Part shown: positions 15,960-25,088 of the stretch, one piece after another
Layout of the letters: every line of letters starts with the position of its first letter
How positions within the stretch are numbered: the first letter of the stretch is position 1
Source: Chitinophagaceae bacterium
Lineage (GTDB): Bacteria; Bacteroidota; Bacteroidia; Chitinophagales; Chitinophagaceae
Direction of reading: 5' to 3'
Length of the DNA stretch: 64,000 nt
Assembly (NCBI GenBank): GCA_016720565.1
Contig: JADKKJ010000011.1
Location: 1,116,001-1,180,000 of the forward strand
Program-made: the position numbers and the translations under genes
The notes under the pieces: model-generated
Seen by the model: the letters and a program-made list of their open reading frames with translations, nothing else
Databases searched by the model: none
What the model was told of the DNA's origin: nothing

Positions 15960-17243
15960 ATGCGTCCCTTCCTTTTTCTTTTATTATTTCTGTGTATGGG
16001 TTCGATGGCCCAAAGCCAGCGGATCGCTATTCCCCTGGCAGGTAATTCTTTTCTAAGTGGCAGGGCTAAAGCTGGAGAGAAACTGGATGCAGCGGGCTGG
16101 AAGAATTGGGGGGACCCCGAAGCCCGGTGGTCGGTTTACGTATTTGTTCACCGGCCAGGAACGGTAAGGGCCTATTGGAAGATCGAGTTACCCTCCGGAC
16201 AACAGTCTTCCATAGAATACCGGATCGGTAATGAAAAAGATACCCTCCATTGCCATTCCGGCATTGCAGCCTACCAAACCCGCGATCTGAAAATAAAAGA
16301 TACCGGTTATGTTCGCATTGATATGCGTGGCATCAAACGCAGCGGGAATAGTTATGGGATGGTCAGTTCCCTTGAACTGGAAGGCACCTGCATAGACAGC
16401 GATCTCTCTTATGTAAAAGACAATGCGGATAACTATTTCTATTGGGGAAGAAGGGGACCTTCTGTTCATATCAATTATGATCTCAGTGCCATAAATGAGG
16501 ATATTGAATGGTTCTATAGTGAGATCACGGTACCTGAAGGGAACGATGTGATCGGGTCTTATTTTATGGCCAATGGATTTGCAGAAGGCTATTTTGGGAT
16601 GCAGGTCAATTCCAATAAGGAAAGAAGAATGCTTTTTTCTGTTTGGAGCCCATTTGTAACTGATGACCCTTCTAAAATTCCAGAAGACAAAAAGATACGG
16701 TTGATCGCCAAAGGGAAAAAAGTGCATACCGGGGAATTTGGCAATGAAGGGAGTGGCGGTCAGAGTTATATTGTTTATCCCTGGAAGGCAGGGAAAAGCT
16801 ATGCCTTCTTACTAAGGGCCCGGCCAATGCCTGGTGAGTATACAAGGTATAGTGCCTGGTTTTCTGAGAAAGGAAAAGAATGGCAGCTGATGGCAAGTTT
16901 TGATAGGCCTGCCACACATACTTACCTGAAAAGATTACATTCTTTCCTTGAGAATTTTATTCCTGAAACCGGATATATCAGTCGGATGGCCTGGTACCAT
17001 GATCAATGGGTAAGAAGCAGCAAAGGGAGTTGGTTTCCCCTGAACAAAATGCAGTTCAGCGCAGACGCCACTGCCAGGAAAGGCTATCGATCCGATTATA
17101 AAGGAGGTTCAGGAGAATTTGGTTTCTTTTTGAAAAATGACGGATTCTTTTCGGATCATACGACCATTGGTAGCAGGTTTGAGAATAAATTGGAAGGCAA
17201 AGCGCCTTTGATCGATAGCACCCGTTTTAAGACCGCTGAATAG
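15960..17243 (+). CDS. Secreted DUF3472 (plus DUF5077) protein
   Basis: The start is set at ATG 15960, which gives a clean signal peptide (MRPFLFLLLFLCMGSMAQ); the open frame extends 93 bases further upstream. The 428-residue product has an N-terminal DUF5077-like carbohydrate-binding region (IPLAGNSFLSGRAKAGEKLD... WKNWGDPEARWSVY) and a DUF3472 region with YFYWGRRGPSVHINY and the C-terminal GEFGFFLKNDGFFSDHT. Family members are often found with glycan-degradation genes in Bacteroidota, but the function is unproven. It stands alone between the radical SAM gene and the sigma-factor operon. Confidence 0.82.
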   Translation: MRPFLFLLLFLCMGSMAQSQRIAIPLAGNSFLSGRAKAGEKLDAAGWKNWGDPEARWSVYVFVHRPGTVRAYWKIELPSGQQSSIEYRIGNEKDTLHCHSGIAAYQTRDLKIKDTGYVRIDMRGIKRSGNSYGMVSSLELEGTCIDSDLSYVKDNADNYFYWGRRGPSVHINYDLSAINEDIEWFYSEITVPEGNDVIGSYFMANGFAEGYFGMQVNSNKERRMLFSVWSPFVTDDPSKIPEDKKIRLIAKGKKVHTGEFGNEGSGGQSYIVYPWKAGKSYAFLLRARPMPGEYTRYSAWFSEKGKEWQLMASFDRPATHTYLKRLHSFLENFIPETGYISRMAWYHDQWVRSSKGSWFPLNKMQFSADATARKGYRSDYKGGSGEFGFFLKNDGFFSDHTTIGSRFENKLEGKAPLIDSTRFKTAE

Positions 17244-17283
17244 TAAACCCTTTTGTTTCGTAGTTTCGGTTTTAATTGCAGGC

Positions 17284-17847
17284 TTGACAGAACAAGAATT
17301 AATAAAAGGACTTCAGAAAGGCGATGAGAACGCCTTTCGCTACCTGGTAGAAAATTACCAGGACAGGGTATATAATACTGCCCTAGGTGTACTGCACAAT
17401 GCGGAAGATGCCGAAGATGTGGCCCAGGAGGTGTTTATCCAGGTTTACCGTTCCATCCATAGTTTTAAAGGGGAATCTAAATTATCGACCTGGCTGTACC
17501 GTATTGCCACTACCAGGGCGCTGGACCTGATTCGCAGTAAAAAAAGCAAAAAAAGGTTCGGTTTCATGCAAAAGCTTTTTGGCGATTCCAATGAGCCATT
17601 GATGGAAATTCCCGATTTCCATCATCCCGGGGTAAAGCTGGATCAAAAGGAATCGGCCGCTAAATTATTTAAGGCTATTGCAGAATTGCCTGAAAATCAA
17701 CGAATAGCGTTTACATTACATAAAATAGAGGACCTTAGTTATCAGGAAATCAGTGAAGTAATGAAAACGACTGTGCCAGCGGTTGAATCGCTGATGCACC
17801 GGGCCAAGCAAAATTTAAGGAGATCGCTGGAAAAGGAGAACAGTTAA
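17284..17847 (+). CDS. ECF-type RNA polymerase sigma factor
   Basis: This 187-residue sigma-70 family protein has region 2 (residues about 20-85: FRYLVENYQDRVYNTALGVL, then EDVAQEVFIQVYRSI and STWLYRIATTRALDLIRS) and region 4 (about 125-180: LPENQRIAFTLHKIEDLSYQ, then VPAVESLMHRAKQNLR). TTG at 17284 is the only usable start: an in-frame stop (TAA) lies 12 bases upstream and the family N terminus begins right after it. It heads a three-gene unit with a one-TM anti-sigma-like protein and a CpxP/Spy-like protein, suggesting an envelope-stress regulon. Confidence 0.93.
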   Translation: MTEQELIKGLQKGDENAFRYLVENYQDRVYNTALGVLHNAEDAEDVAQEVFIQVYRSIHSFKGESKLSTWLYRIATTRALDLIRSKKSKKRFGFMQKLFGDSNEPLMEIPDFHHPGVKLDQKESAAKLFKAIAELPENQRIAFTLHKIEDLSYQEISEVMKTTVPAVESLMHRAKQNLRRSLEKENS

Positions 17848-17899
17848 GTATTTTAAAACACGAAGGTTTCATACGGTATTGACGTCAAAAATTAGTGTT

Positions 17900-18226
17900 A
17901 TGGCAAATAGAACAGATGACATATTAAGTAGTTTGGATGGGATCCAGCGGGCCAAGGCCCCTGATTTCTTTTATTCCAGGTTAAAGGCCCGCATGGAAAG
18001 GCAATTGCTCCCGGAAAAAAACGCCGGTTGGGTTTTGCGCCCGGTCTATGCTATTATCGCTCTTTTTGTGGTCTTACTCATAAATGCGGCCGTTCTTATG
18101 CGCGACAGTCAGGAACCTTCCTCTAATCTGGCTAGTACCACAGATACAGAAACCATGCAATCATTGGCTTCAGAATACCGCGTGAATTACGCCGGTAGTA
18201 TCTATGATCTAAACCAGGATAAATAA
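17900..18226 (+). CDS. Single-pass membrane protein, probable anti-sigma factor
   Basis: The start is at ATG 17900 (MANRTDDILSSLDGIQRAKA); the open frame starts 21 bases earlier at a TTG. The 108-residue product has a cytoplasmic N-terminal segment of about 45 residues (KAPDFFYSRLKARMERQLLP), one transmembrane helix (VYAIIALFVVLLINAAVLM) and a short periplasmic tail. I recognise no named domain. Its place directly after an ECF sigma gene and one base before the CpxP-like gene, plus its topology, suggest an anti-sigma factor. Confidence 0.7.
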   Translation: MANRTDDILSSLDGIQRAKAPDFFYSRLKARMERQLLPEKNAGWVLRPVYAIIALFVVLLINAAVLMRDSQEPSSNLASTTDTETMQSLASEYRVNYAGSIYDLNQDK

Positions 18227-18227
18227 A

Positions 18228-18722
18228 ATGAAAAACAGCAGCACCAAAATATTAACGATCGCCGTGATCATCCTGCTCCTGGCAAACCTGGCCCTGGTCT
18301 ATGTTATCATGAAGGAGAAAAAAGGCTTTGACCGTAAGGAAGGAAGGAAAGATCCCATGGAAATGATGATGAAGGAATTGAAGATGACGGAACAGCAGCA
18401 GGCTGATTTTAAAAACATGAAGGACGAACATTTTAAGAATATCCGTCCCCTGTTTGATTCGATGCGAATGGCAAAAACGGATTTCTTCGCTTTAATGAAA
18501 GATAGTACCACCAGTGACAGCTCCATTGAGGCTGGCGAGCAGCGCGTACTGGATCAGCAGCGCAAGCTTGACCTGATGACCTTCGGGCATTTCAAAAGAG
18601 TGCGCAGCCTTTTTAGTGCAGAGCAGTTGCCTAAATATGATTCATTCATTAATAAAATGATGGACAGGCGCAGAGGATCACCCAGGGATACATCGAAAGA
18701 GAAGTCTCCGGATCAGAGATAG
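18228..18722 (+). CDS. Periplasmic Spy/CpxP-like heavy-metal-sensor family protein
   Basis: This 164-residue protein has an N-terminal membrane anchor or signal (ILTIAVIILLLANLALVYVI) and an all-helical periplasmic part rich in Met, Lys and Gln. LKMTEQQQADFKNMKDEHFK and FSAEQLPKYDSFINKMM resemble the LTXXQ-type motifs of Spy/CpxP proteins. It probably binds metal or unfolded protein and feeds back on the sigma/anti-sigma pair. The start codon is one base after the previous stop. The last ten bases overlap the 3' end of the opposite acyl-CoA ligase gene. Confidence 0.75.
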   Translation: MKNSSTKILTIAVIILLLANLALVYVIMKEKKGFDRKEGRKDPMEMMMKELKMTEQQQADFKNMKDEHFKNIRPLFDSMRMAKTDFFALMKDSTTSDSSIEAGEQRVLDQQRKLDLMTFGHFKRVRSLFSAEQLPKYDSFINKMMDRRRGSPRDTSKEKSPDQR

Positions 18723-20491
18723 ATCCTGTCAATTGCTTCTCTGTATTTTTCCATGATCACTTTTCTTTTCAGTTTCATGGTAGGGGTTAGCTCTCCGCCA
18801 TCAATGGTCCATTCTGTGGGAACCAGCTCAAAACGCTTGATCTGCTCCACATGATTGAAGAACTTATTGAAACTTTCCACCAGGTCTTTTATCAGGTTGA
18901 CCACCGCCGGTTGGCGGATCATATCTTCCTCGCTGCTGTAAGTTATTCCCTGCTGACGGCACCAGGCCTGCAGGTTGGGAAAAGAAGGAACGATCAAAGC
19001 CCCAACGAATTTTTTTTCAGAACCTACCACCATCACCTGTTCTACAAAAGGGGATTCTTTTAATTTATTTTCAATTGGAAGCGGGGCCACGTATTTACCT
19101 CCGCTTGTTTTGAATAATTCTTTTTTACGATCCGTGATCTTAAGGAATTTTTCATTTACGAACATACCGATATCGCCGGTATAAAACCATCCATCTTTCA
19201 TGCATTCGGCCGTAAGGTCAGGACGTTTATAATAACCCATCATGATATTGGGCCCTTTGCAAAGTATCTCACCATCTTCGGCGATCTTCACTTCTATGCC
19301 TTCGATCAGTGGTCCCACGCTGCCAAACATCCGTCCATCTTCATCATAGCGGTTCACGCTGACCACGGGAGAAGTTTCCGTTAATCCATATCCTTCCATG
19401 ATAACGATCTTCGCAGCGGTGAATAATCTTATCAGTTTAACCTGGCAGGCAGCGCTTCCGGTTACGATGCATTTGATATTACCCCCCAGGGCCTCTCTCC
19501 ATTTACTGAATACAAGTTTATTCGCGATGCTCATCTGAAGGCCATACCAGGCGCCCATATCCCTGTTGATCTCAAATTTTTCTGCCAGAGACATGGCCCA
19601 GAAGAAAAGATTTTTCTTTACCCCGGTTAGTTCGCCGGCTTTCTGCATGATCTTATCGTACACTTTTTCCAGTAAGCGGGGAACCGTGGTGAACATATGG
19701 GGCTTTACCTCTTTCAGGTTTTCTCCGATCGTATCCAGGTTCTCCGCATAATAAACAGCTATACCCCTGAACAGGTAGAGATAGGTGACCATTCTTTCGA
19801 ATATATGGTTGAGCGGAAGGAAACTCAGTGCCCGCATATTTTCACCCGGAGGGAAATAATTGACGGAGGTAAGTACATTAGAAAGAATATTCTCATGGGA
19901 GAGCATCACGCCTTTGGGTGTGCCTGTTGTTCCTGAAGTGTAAAGTATAGTGGCCAGATCCTTATAACCCACTTTTTCTCCAATGGCTTTTGCTTCTTCC
20001 ACCAGGCTTGGTTCACTTAGTACCATCAGTTCTTTCCAGTGCCGGGCATTGGGCACATGTTCGAAGGTGAAGACCTCCTGCAGTTGTGGAAGTTTTGCAC
20101 GAAGACTGTTTACCTTCAGGAATAGCTCCTCATCATTCACAAAGGCCATTTTCACACCAGAATCCTTCAGTACGAATTCAAGTTCATTGATATTGATAGT
20201 TGGATAGATAGGGATCAATACTGCGCCGGTTTGCTGTACGGCCATATCCAGCATGATCCATTCCGGGCGGTTCTTACAAATAATAGCCACTTTATCGCGG
20301 CCCTCCGGACTCATATCCTGGCCATTTACGCCCAGGGCCATCAATCCACCGGAGAATTGATCTACGAGTTCGCCCACTTCGGCAGTGCTGTATTTTTTCC
20401 AAACACCGCCTTCTTTAGCAGCCAGCATATCCGGCAATGGATTATTGGAGGCCTGGTATTGTATACAATCGAAAAGTCGACGTGGCTGCAT
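18713..20491 (-). CDS. Long-chain fatty-acid-CoA ligase (AMP-forming, FadD15-like)
   Basis: This 592-residue member of the ANL superfamily activates a long-chain fatty acid to acyl-CoA through acyl-AMP. It has the P-loop ILYTSGTTGTPKGV, the GYGLTETSPVVSVN motif, the GWFYTGDIG aspartate motif, the hinge ITDRKKELFKTSGGKYVAP, and the C-terminal subdomain ending LKLKRKVIMEKY. ATG at 20491 is preferred over the in-frame TTG nine bases upstream. It is probably membrane-associated on the cytoplasmic face. Upstream lies a repeat/hairpin region and then the TPR gene on the same strand. Confidence 0.93.
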   Translation of the reverse strand: MQPRRLFDCIQYQASNNPLPDMLAAKEGGVWKKYSTAEVGELVDQFSGGLMALGVNGQDMSPEGRDKVAIICKNRPEWIMLDMAVQQTGAVLIPIYPTININELEFVLKDSGVKMAFVNDEELFLKVNSLRAKLPQLQEVFTFEHVPNARHWKELMVLSEPSLVEEAKAIGEKVGYKDLATILYTSGTTGTPKGVMLSHENILSNVLTSVNYFPPGENMRALSFLPLNHIFERMVTYLYLFRGIAVYYAENLDTIGENLKEVKPHMFTTVPRLLEKVYDKIMQKAGELTGVKKNLFFWAMSLAEKFEINRDMGAWYGLQMSIANKLVFSKWREALGGNIKCIVTGSAACQVKLIRLFTAAKIVIMEGYGLTETSPVVSVNRYDEDGRMFGSVGPLIEGIEVKIAEDGEILCKGPNIMMGYYKRPDLTAECMKDGWFYTGDIGMFVNEKFLKITDRKKELFKTSGGKYVAPLPIENKLKESPFVEQVMVVGSEKKFVGALIVPSFPNLQAWCRQQGITYSSEEDMIRQPAVVNLIKDLVESFNKFFNHVEQIKRFELVPTEWTIDGGELTPTMKLKRKVIMEKYREAIDRIYL

Positions 20492-20544
20492 GGCAAGCAA
20501 TTTGGTTCGTTAGTACAAAATACTGAAAATAGGTGAATGGAAGG

Positions 20545-20680
20545 AAAGTTGAGGGGTTGAGGGGTTGAGAGGTTGAGGGGTTGAGAGGTTGAGAGGTTGA
20601 GTGAAAATTCATTTTATGTTGGGTCTTCACTCAACTGCCGAAGGCCTCAACCTCTCAACCCCTAAACCCCTCAACTTTTC
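20545..20680. repeat. Octamer tandem array (TTGAGGGG/TTGAGAGG) with inverted copies, forming a large hairpin
   Basis: Six 8-bp units plus a partial one run in register from 20549 to 20601. Complementary copies (CTCAACC...) occupy 20645-20679. The inner arms TTGAGTGAA (20597-20605) and TTCACTCAA (20626-20634) pair exactly, and the outer ends GAAAGTTGAGGGG and CCCCTCAACTTTTC mirror each other. It starts at the stop codon of the TPR gene and fills most of the gap to fadD. Related arrays lie at 25089 and 38064. Confidence 0.85.
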
Positions 20681-21693
20681 TAGTGATAAGTCTGTCCCAT
20701 CGGCATCCGAAACACCCTTGTCTTCTGGAACTCTGAAAATTCTTTGTATTCTTCCGGATGCGCCTTGGTCCAGGCATCGTAGGCAGTTAAATTATTTACC
20801 GGTCCGAACAGCCATTGGTTATAGGCATCAAACATGCCTTCTGTAAGCAATTGGCGCTGGTAATCGAAAAGCCGGTAAGGGAAACGGGCAGCCCAGTTAG
20901 TATACCAGTCAAGTATGAAACGGGTGCGGATCATTGTCAGTGTCTCCACATTCACGCCCATATTGGCAAGGGAGGTCTGCTTTCCGGTCAGTTCAAGAAA
21001 TGCTTTTGCAAACTCACTGCGGTTGCCTTCAATGTCTTTGGTAAAGTCCGTTTGTGTCAGCAGCTTTTCCTTATAACCCTGCAGCAATTGCTGTTTCATG
21101 GCAGCCCCTCTTTCGCTGAGACTTTCCATATTGATGAAGATCTCGGCATAAAGCAGGCTCCAAACCTTATCGGTGGTATAGAAGTAGTAATTGGCCGCAT
21201 TATAATAATTGCCACTGTACCCGGGGTCCTGTTTTATCCCGGCCTCCCAGTAATCAATGGCAGTAAAATCTTTGGCCGACCAGAGCAGTTCTCCATATTC
21301 GCTGTAGAGAGGGCCGCTTTTAGGGAATTTCTTCAGTCCTTTTTTATAGACCTTCTCACATTCCTTCACTTCTTCCAGGGCCTTATATACATTACCTGCT
21401 ATCTGGAAAGTCACCACATCAGCATTCTCATCCTCTACAATTATTTTAACACCTTCCAGCGCCTTGTTATAGTCGCGTTTAAGATAATAAGTCATCACCA
21501 GGTCCTTCTGCAGTTCCAGGTTATTCTTATCCTGCTGCAAGGCGCGGGTAAGCACGATGATCGCATTATCATAATCACCGGTGCGCATAAATCCACGGGC
21601 GGTTTCCTGCATGGTCTTTATATCGGCAGGTTGGGCCAGCGCGGTAAAACAGGTGAGCAGCAATATGGAGAAAAGGAAACTATTTTTTTTCAT
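20680..21693 (-). CDS. Secreted TPR-repeat protein
   Basis: This 337-residue protein has a signal peptide (MKKNSFLFSILLLTCFTALAQ) followed by tetratricopeptide-type helices over residues about 25-170 (ARGFMRTGDYDNAIIVLTRA, then LVMTYYLKRDYNKALEGV). The C-terminal half is helical with many aromatics and I assign it no domain. It is probably a periplasmic scaffold. No partner is evident among its neighbours, fadD downstream and DUF1015 upstream. Its stop codon abuts the octamer array. Confidence 0.78.
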   Translation of the reverse strand: MKKNSFLFSILLLTCFTALAQPADIKTMQETARGFMRTGDYDNAIIVLTRALQQDKNNLELQKDLVMTYYLKRDYNKALEGVKIIVEDENADVVTFQIAGNVYKALEEVKECEKVYKKGLKKFPKSGPLYSEYGELLWSAKDFTAIDYWEAGIKQDPGYSGNYYNAANYYFYTTDKVWSLLYAEIFINMESLSERGAAMKQQLLQGYKEKLLTQTDFTKDIEGNRSEFAKAFLELTGKQTSLANMGVNVETLTMIRTRFILDWYTNWAARFPYRLFDYQRQLLTEGMFDAYNQWLFGPVNNLTAYDAWTKAHPEEYKEFSEFQKTRVFRMPMGQTYH

Positions 21694-21740
21694 AATACTA
21701 AGGCTAATAAGGACGAAAGGGCCGGCCCTTGCGTTGCAAA

Positions 21741-22961
21741 TTAAAGCATATGCGTCAACAAACCATCCCTGAGCTTGGGCTCAAACCAGGTACTTTTAGG
21801 TGGCATCACGTTCCCGCTGTCGGCAATATTGAATAACTGGTCGATGGTAACGGGATAAAGACTGAAAGCCAGTTTCATTTCCCCACTGTTCACTCTTCTT
21901 TCCAGTTCATTCAATCCACGAATGCCTCCTACAAAATCGATCCGCTTATCGGTGCGCTGATCGCGGATATCAAGTAATTTATCTAATATGTTATTGGAAA
22001 GAATGGTCACATCCAGCACACCGATCGGGTCTTCAGAATAAGTGCCTGGACGGGATACAAGAATATACCATTGTCCATCCAGATACATGCCAAATTCATG
22101 CAATTGGGAAGGCTTTACCGGTTCAGGGCTTAAAGTAATATAAAACTCATCCTGTAATTGTGATATCAGTTTCTGCGGAGTTAATCCATCAAGATCTTTT
22201 ACCAAACGGTTATAGTCCAGGATAGCAAGCTGGCTGGCGGGGAAAATAGTGGTAAGAAAATAATTCGCTTCGGGATTGCCTGGCATCTCGCGACTGAGTT
22301 TGGCGGCTGAGGCGGCGCGATGATGTCCATCTGCTATATAGGTAAAAGGGATCTCTGTTTCATACAAACGGGTGATGGAATTGATCACGATATCGCGGTC
22401 GATCACCCAGATGGTATGGCCAATGCCATCTTCCGCTACAAAATCATAGACGGGTTTATTGCTGGATTTCCATCCTTCGATCAGCGCATTCACTTCCACT
22501 ACATCGCGGCAGGCCATGAACACATTTCCGGTTTGCGCTTCAATGGTGCGCATATGGTCGATACGGTCTTTTTCTTTTTCTGGACGCGTGAACTCATGTT
22601 TTTTGATCACGTCATCAAAATAATCTTTCACGGATGAAAGGCAGACCAGGCCGGTCTGGCTGCGGCCATTCATCACCAGGCGGTAAATATAATAGCAGGG
22701 TTTATTCTCACGAAACAGAACGCCTTCTGCCACCATGCGGTTTAAATTCTCTTTAGCTTTTTCATATACCGCGGTACTATGGGAATCAATAGCAGGATCA
22801 AGGTCGATCTCCGCTTTGGTCACATGCAGGAAAGATAATGGTTGATCGCCCGCTTCCGCGCGGGCCTCTTCACTGTTTAAAACATCATAAGGCCTGGAAG
22901 CGACCGTCGCGGCTATTTCAGGTTTTGGTCTTAATGCATCGAATGGTTTAATGGTAGCCAT
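21741..22961 (-). CDS. DUF1015 family protein
   Basis: This 406-residue cytoplasmic protein opens with IKPFDALRPKPE and carries the family hallmarks ASRPYDVLNSEEAR, KKHEFTRPEKEKDRIDHM and YIADGHHRAASAAK. The family is conserved and its function has not been established. It follows serC with a one-base gap on the same strand. This arrangement is typical of Bacteroidota and implies a link to serine or one-carbon metabolism, though only by association. Confidence 0.9.
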   Translation of the reverse strand: MATIKPFDALRPKPEIAATVASRPYDVLNSEEARAEAGDQPLSFLHVTKAEIDLDPAIDSHSTAVYEKAKENLNRMVAEGVLFRENKPCYYIYRLVMNGRSQTGLVCLSSVKDYFDDVIKKHEFTRPEKEKDRIDHMRTIEAQTGNVFMACRDVVEVNALIEGWKSSNKPVYDFVAEDGIGHTIWVIDRDIVINSITRLYETEIPFTYIADGHHRAASAAKLSREMPGNPEANYFLTTIFPASQLAILDYNRLVKDLDGLTPQKLISQLQDEFYITLSPEPVKPSQLHEFGMYLDGQWYILVSRPGTYSEDPIGVLDVTILSNNILDKLLDIRDQRTDKRIDFVGGIRGLNELERRVNSGEMKLAFSLYPVTIDQLFNIADSGNVMPPKSTWFEPKLRDGLLTHML

Positions 22962-22962
22962 G

Positions 22963-24051
22963 TTATCCTTTGATTTTTGCGAATTCTTTCATCAGTTCAG
23001 TCAGGGCCTCTACACTTTGCAGGGGAAGGGCATTGTAAAGGGATACGCGAAATCCTCCTACGGAGCGATGGCCTTTTACACCGATCATTCTTTCTTCCAT
23101 GCAGCGGGTATTGAATTCATTTTCCAGCACCGGGTCTGTAATGGTGAATACTACATTCATCTTACTGCGACAGGCTTTTTCCACTACCGGGTTAAAGATC
23201 GGCAGGCTATCCAGCGTATCATAAAGCAATTTTGATTTCGCCTCACTGCGCCGCTGCATTTCTTTCACGCCACCCTGTGCCTTCAGCCAGCGAAGGTTTA
23301 GCATCACCACATAAATGGCGAATACCGGTGGCGTATTCAGCATGGAACCTTCTTTGATGTGATTGCGATAGTCGAGAATTGTGGGGATCTTTCTTTCTAC
23401 CTTCCCCAACATATTTTTATCAACTACTACTATGTTTACACCTGCAGCGCCCAGGTTTTTTTGGGCACCGGCATAGATCAGTGAGAAGCGGTTAAAATCC
23501 ATTTCCCTGCTTAATATATCGCTGCTCATGTCTGCTACAAGTGGTACGCCGCAATCAAATGGGATCTGCTGCCATTGTGTACCTGCGATGGTCTCATTGG
23601 TAGTGATATGCAGGTAAGCAGCCGTGGCGGGTACATTTAACTGGGAAGGCATGCTGGTGAAATGGGAGGAAGCAGAACTTCCTGCTATCTCCACATGTCC
23701 GAACAACCTTGCCTCCTTAATGGCTTTAGTGCTCCAGGTACCAGTTTCTGTATAACAGGCCAGTTCATTTTCATTCAGCAGGTTCATGGGTACCTGCATG
23801 AACTGGGTACTTGCGCCTCCATGCAGAAACAGGGGCTCATGGTCATCATCCAAACCCATCAGTTCTTTTAATAAAGCCCTGGCCTCATCCATTACCGGTT
23901 GAAATAAAGAGGTGCGGTGACCTATTTCCAGAATGGAAAGTCCAGAACCTTTGAAATCAAGTATGGCCTGGCTGGCTTCCTGGAAAACCTCTTTGGGAAG
24001 GATGGAAGGTCCGGCATTGAAATTATGAAGCACGCCCTGGCTATTGGCCAT
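22963..24051 (-). CDS. serC: Phosphoserine aminotransferase SerC
   Basis: This 362-residue PLP enzyme converts 3-phosphohydroxypyruvate and glutamate to phosphoserine in serine synthesis (and the analogous step for pyridoxal phosphate). It begins HNFNAGPSILPKEV, has the cofactor-phosphate loop HGGASTQF (about 77-84) and the Schiff-base lysine K198 in YAGAQKNLGAAG, the position recalled for E. coli SerC. The start is ATG 24051; the open frame begins one codon earlier at a TTG. A -7-like element (TAATTTTG on the minus strand, 24068-24075) lies close upstream, without a good -33 box. It is cotranscribed with DUF1015; serA is not in view. Confidence 0.96.
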   Translation of the reverse strand: MANSQGVLHNFNAGPSILPKEVFQEASQAILDFKGSGLSILEIGHRTSLFQPVMDEARALLKELMGLDDDHEPLFLHGGASTQFMQVPMNLLNENELACYTETGTWSTKAIKEARLFGHVEIAGSSASSHFTSMPSQLNVPATAAYLHITTNETIAGTQWQQIPFDCGVPLVADMSSDILSREMDFNRFSLIYAGAQKNLGAAGVNIVVVDKNMLGKVERKIPTILDYRNHIKEGSMLNTPPVFAIYVVMLNLRWLKAQGGVKEMQRRSEAKSKLLYDTLDSLPIFNPVVEKACRSKMNVVFTITDPVLENEFNTRCMEERMIGVKGHRSVGGFRVSLYNALPLQSVEALTELMKEFAKIKG

Positions 24052-24117
24052 CAATAAAAATTTTCAGCAAAATTAGCTTATTCGGTACAAAGCCCATTTT
24101 GGGCTGTTTCAGCAGGG

Positions 24118-25080
24118 TCAATGGTCTTTTATCGATCCGTTTGCTTTCCAGCTCCTGTTCAGCTCGTTCATTTCATTTTCTTCTTCTTTAGTGATGTTTT
24201 TATGCTTTAAAGAAGAGAGGTCAGGCTGACCCGCATTGATCCAGGCTGTGTACCAGAAGGAGGCCACAGCATGAATGGAAGCCCGCATTCTTCGTTCCAC
24301 CATGCCATTCAGTTTTTCATTATAAGCCATTGCATAGGCGGAGGAGTATTGTTTCAGGATAATTCCCTTTCTGGATTCATATGAATAGCGTTGGTCGGCA
24401 GGAAAGGAAAAGCTTAGTTCTTTTTCAAATCTTAAAACGGAGTCAACAGCTTTTGCGCTTTCCAGGATCAGTTTCCAGGTGAATTGCAGGGGGTCGGAAA
24501 TATATTGGGCCTTACCACTGACCAGGTCCCATTTTTTCTCTGCCAGCAATTCAGGTATCCGGCTCTCCCAGAATCCATGTATGCCTTTCTGATCGGTGAA
24601 TTGACCGTTATGGTTACTGCTGGTATGCAGCGGCACATGCGCATCGGCCAGGTAATGGCCCAGTTCCGCGGCATATTGAAGAATATGGGAAACATTTTTG
24701 TCGCGGAAAGCATTGGTCAGTCGCCCCAGCATTACCTGTATCCACCAGGGTACAATACCGTGTGCATTTAAACTATCTTCTGAGAACCGATCGATAGCTT
24801 CTTTCCATTTGCGCGGAAGGGAATCGAAGGGGAATGTCCCGTAATGGTCCATATCTATATAATGGCGGGGGGCTTCCTCTTTGATGGCGTAGCGTCTTTT
24901 ATCCGGATCTACGGCATGTTCAGTGATATGATCAAGATGGGGTTTAAAAAGAACCATCATTTCCGGCGGCAACAGAAATACCGCGTACTGATTGATATGC
25001 TGGTGGCCATAAAACCCCCAGCTGTTAAGCACAGGTATGAAATATAAAAATACGACCCCCGTTATTACCACTCTCCTCAT
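24118..25080 (-). CDS. Secreted zinc-dependent phospholipase C/S1-P1 nuclease-like protein
   Basis: This 320-residue protein begins at ATG 25080 (GTG two codons earlier is possible), with an N-terminal hydrophobic signal segment (VVITGVVFLYFIPVLNSWGF). The mature N terminus is WGFYGHQHINQYA, where an N-terminal Trp and early His are zinc ligands in this fold. AELGHYLADAHVPLHTSSNHN gives the characteristic HxxxD...H ligands, followed by HGFWESRIPELL. It probably hydrolyses phospholipids or other phosphodiesters in the periplasm or outside the cell; the substrate is unproven. The gap to the DUF502 stop is about 25 bases, filled by octamer repeats. Confidence 0.8.
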   Translation of the reverse strand: MRRVVITGVVFLYFIPVLNSWGFYGHQHINQYAVFLLPPEMMVLFKPHLDHITEHAVDPDKRRYAIKEEAPRHYIDMDHYGTFPFDSLPRKWKEAIDRFSEDSLNAHGIVPWWIQVMLGRLTNAFRDKNVSHILQYAAELGHYLADAHVPLHTSSNHNGQFTDQKGIHGFWESRIPELLAEKKWDLVSGKAQYISDPLQFTWKLILESAKAVDSVLRFEKELSFSFPADQRYSYESRKGIILKQYSSAYAMAYNEKLNGMVERRMRASIHAVASFWYTAWINAGQPDLSSLKHKNITKEEENEMNELNRSWKANGSIKDH

Positions 25081-25088
25081 ATTCACTT

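Noticed and set aside
20442..20630. Minus-strand ORF with repeated SQPLNPST residues
   Set aside because: It is only the translation of the octamer array and overlaps the start of fadD.
20545..20680. Octamer array considered as CRISPR
   Set aside because: Units are 8 bp without spacers, inverted copies are present, and no cas genes are nearby.
24068..24075. TAATTTTG as a full serC promoter
   Set aside because: The -7 box is good, but the position 19 bases upstream does not resemble TTTG, so it is mentioned only in the serC entry.
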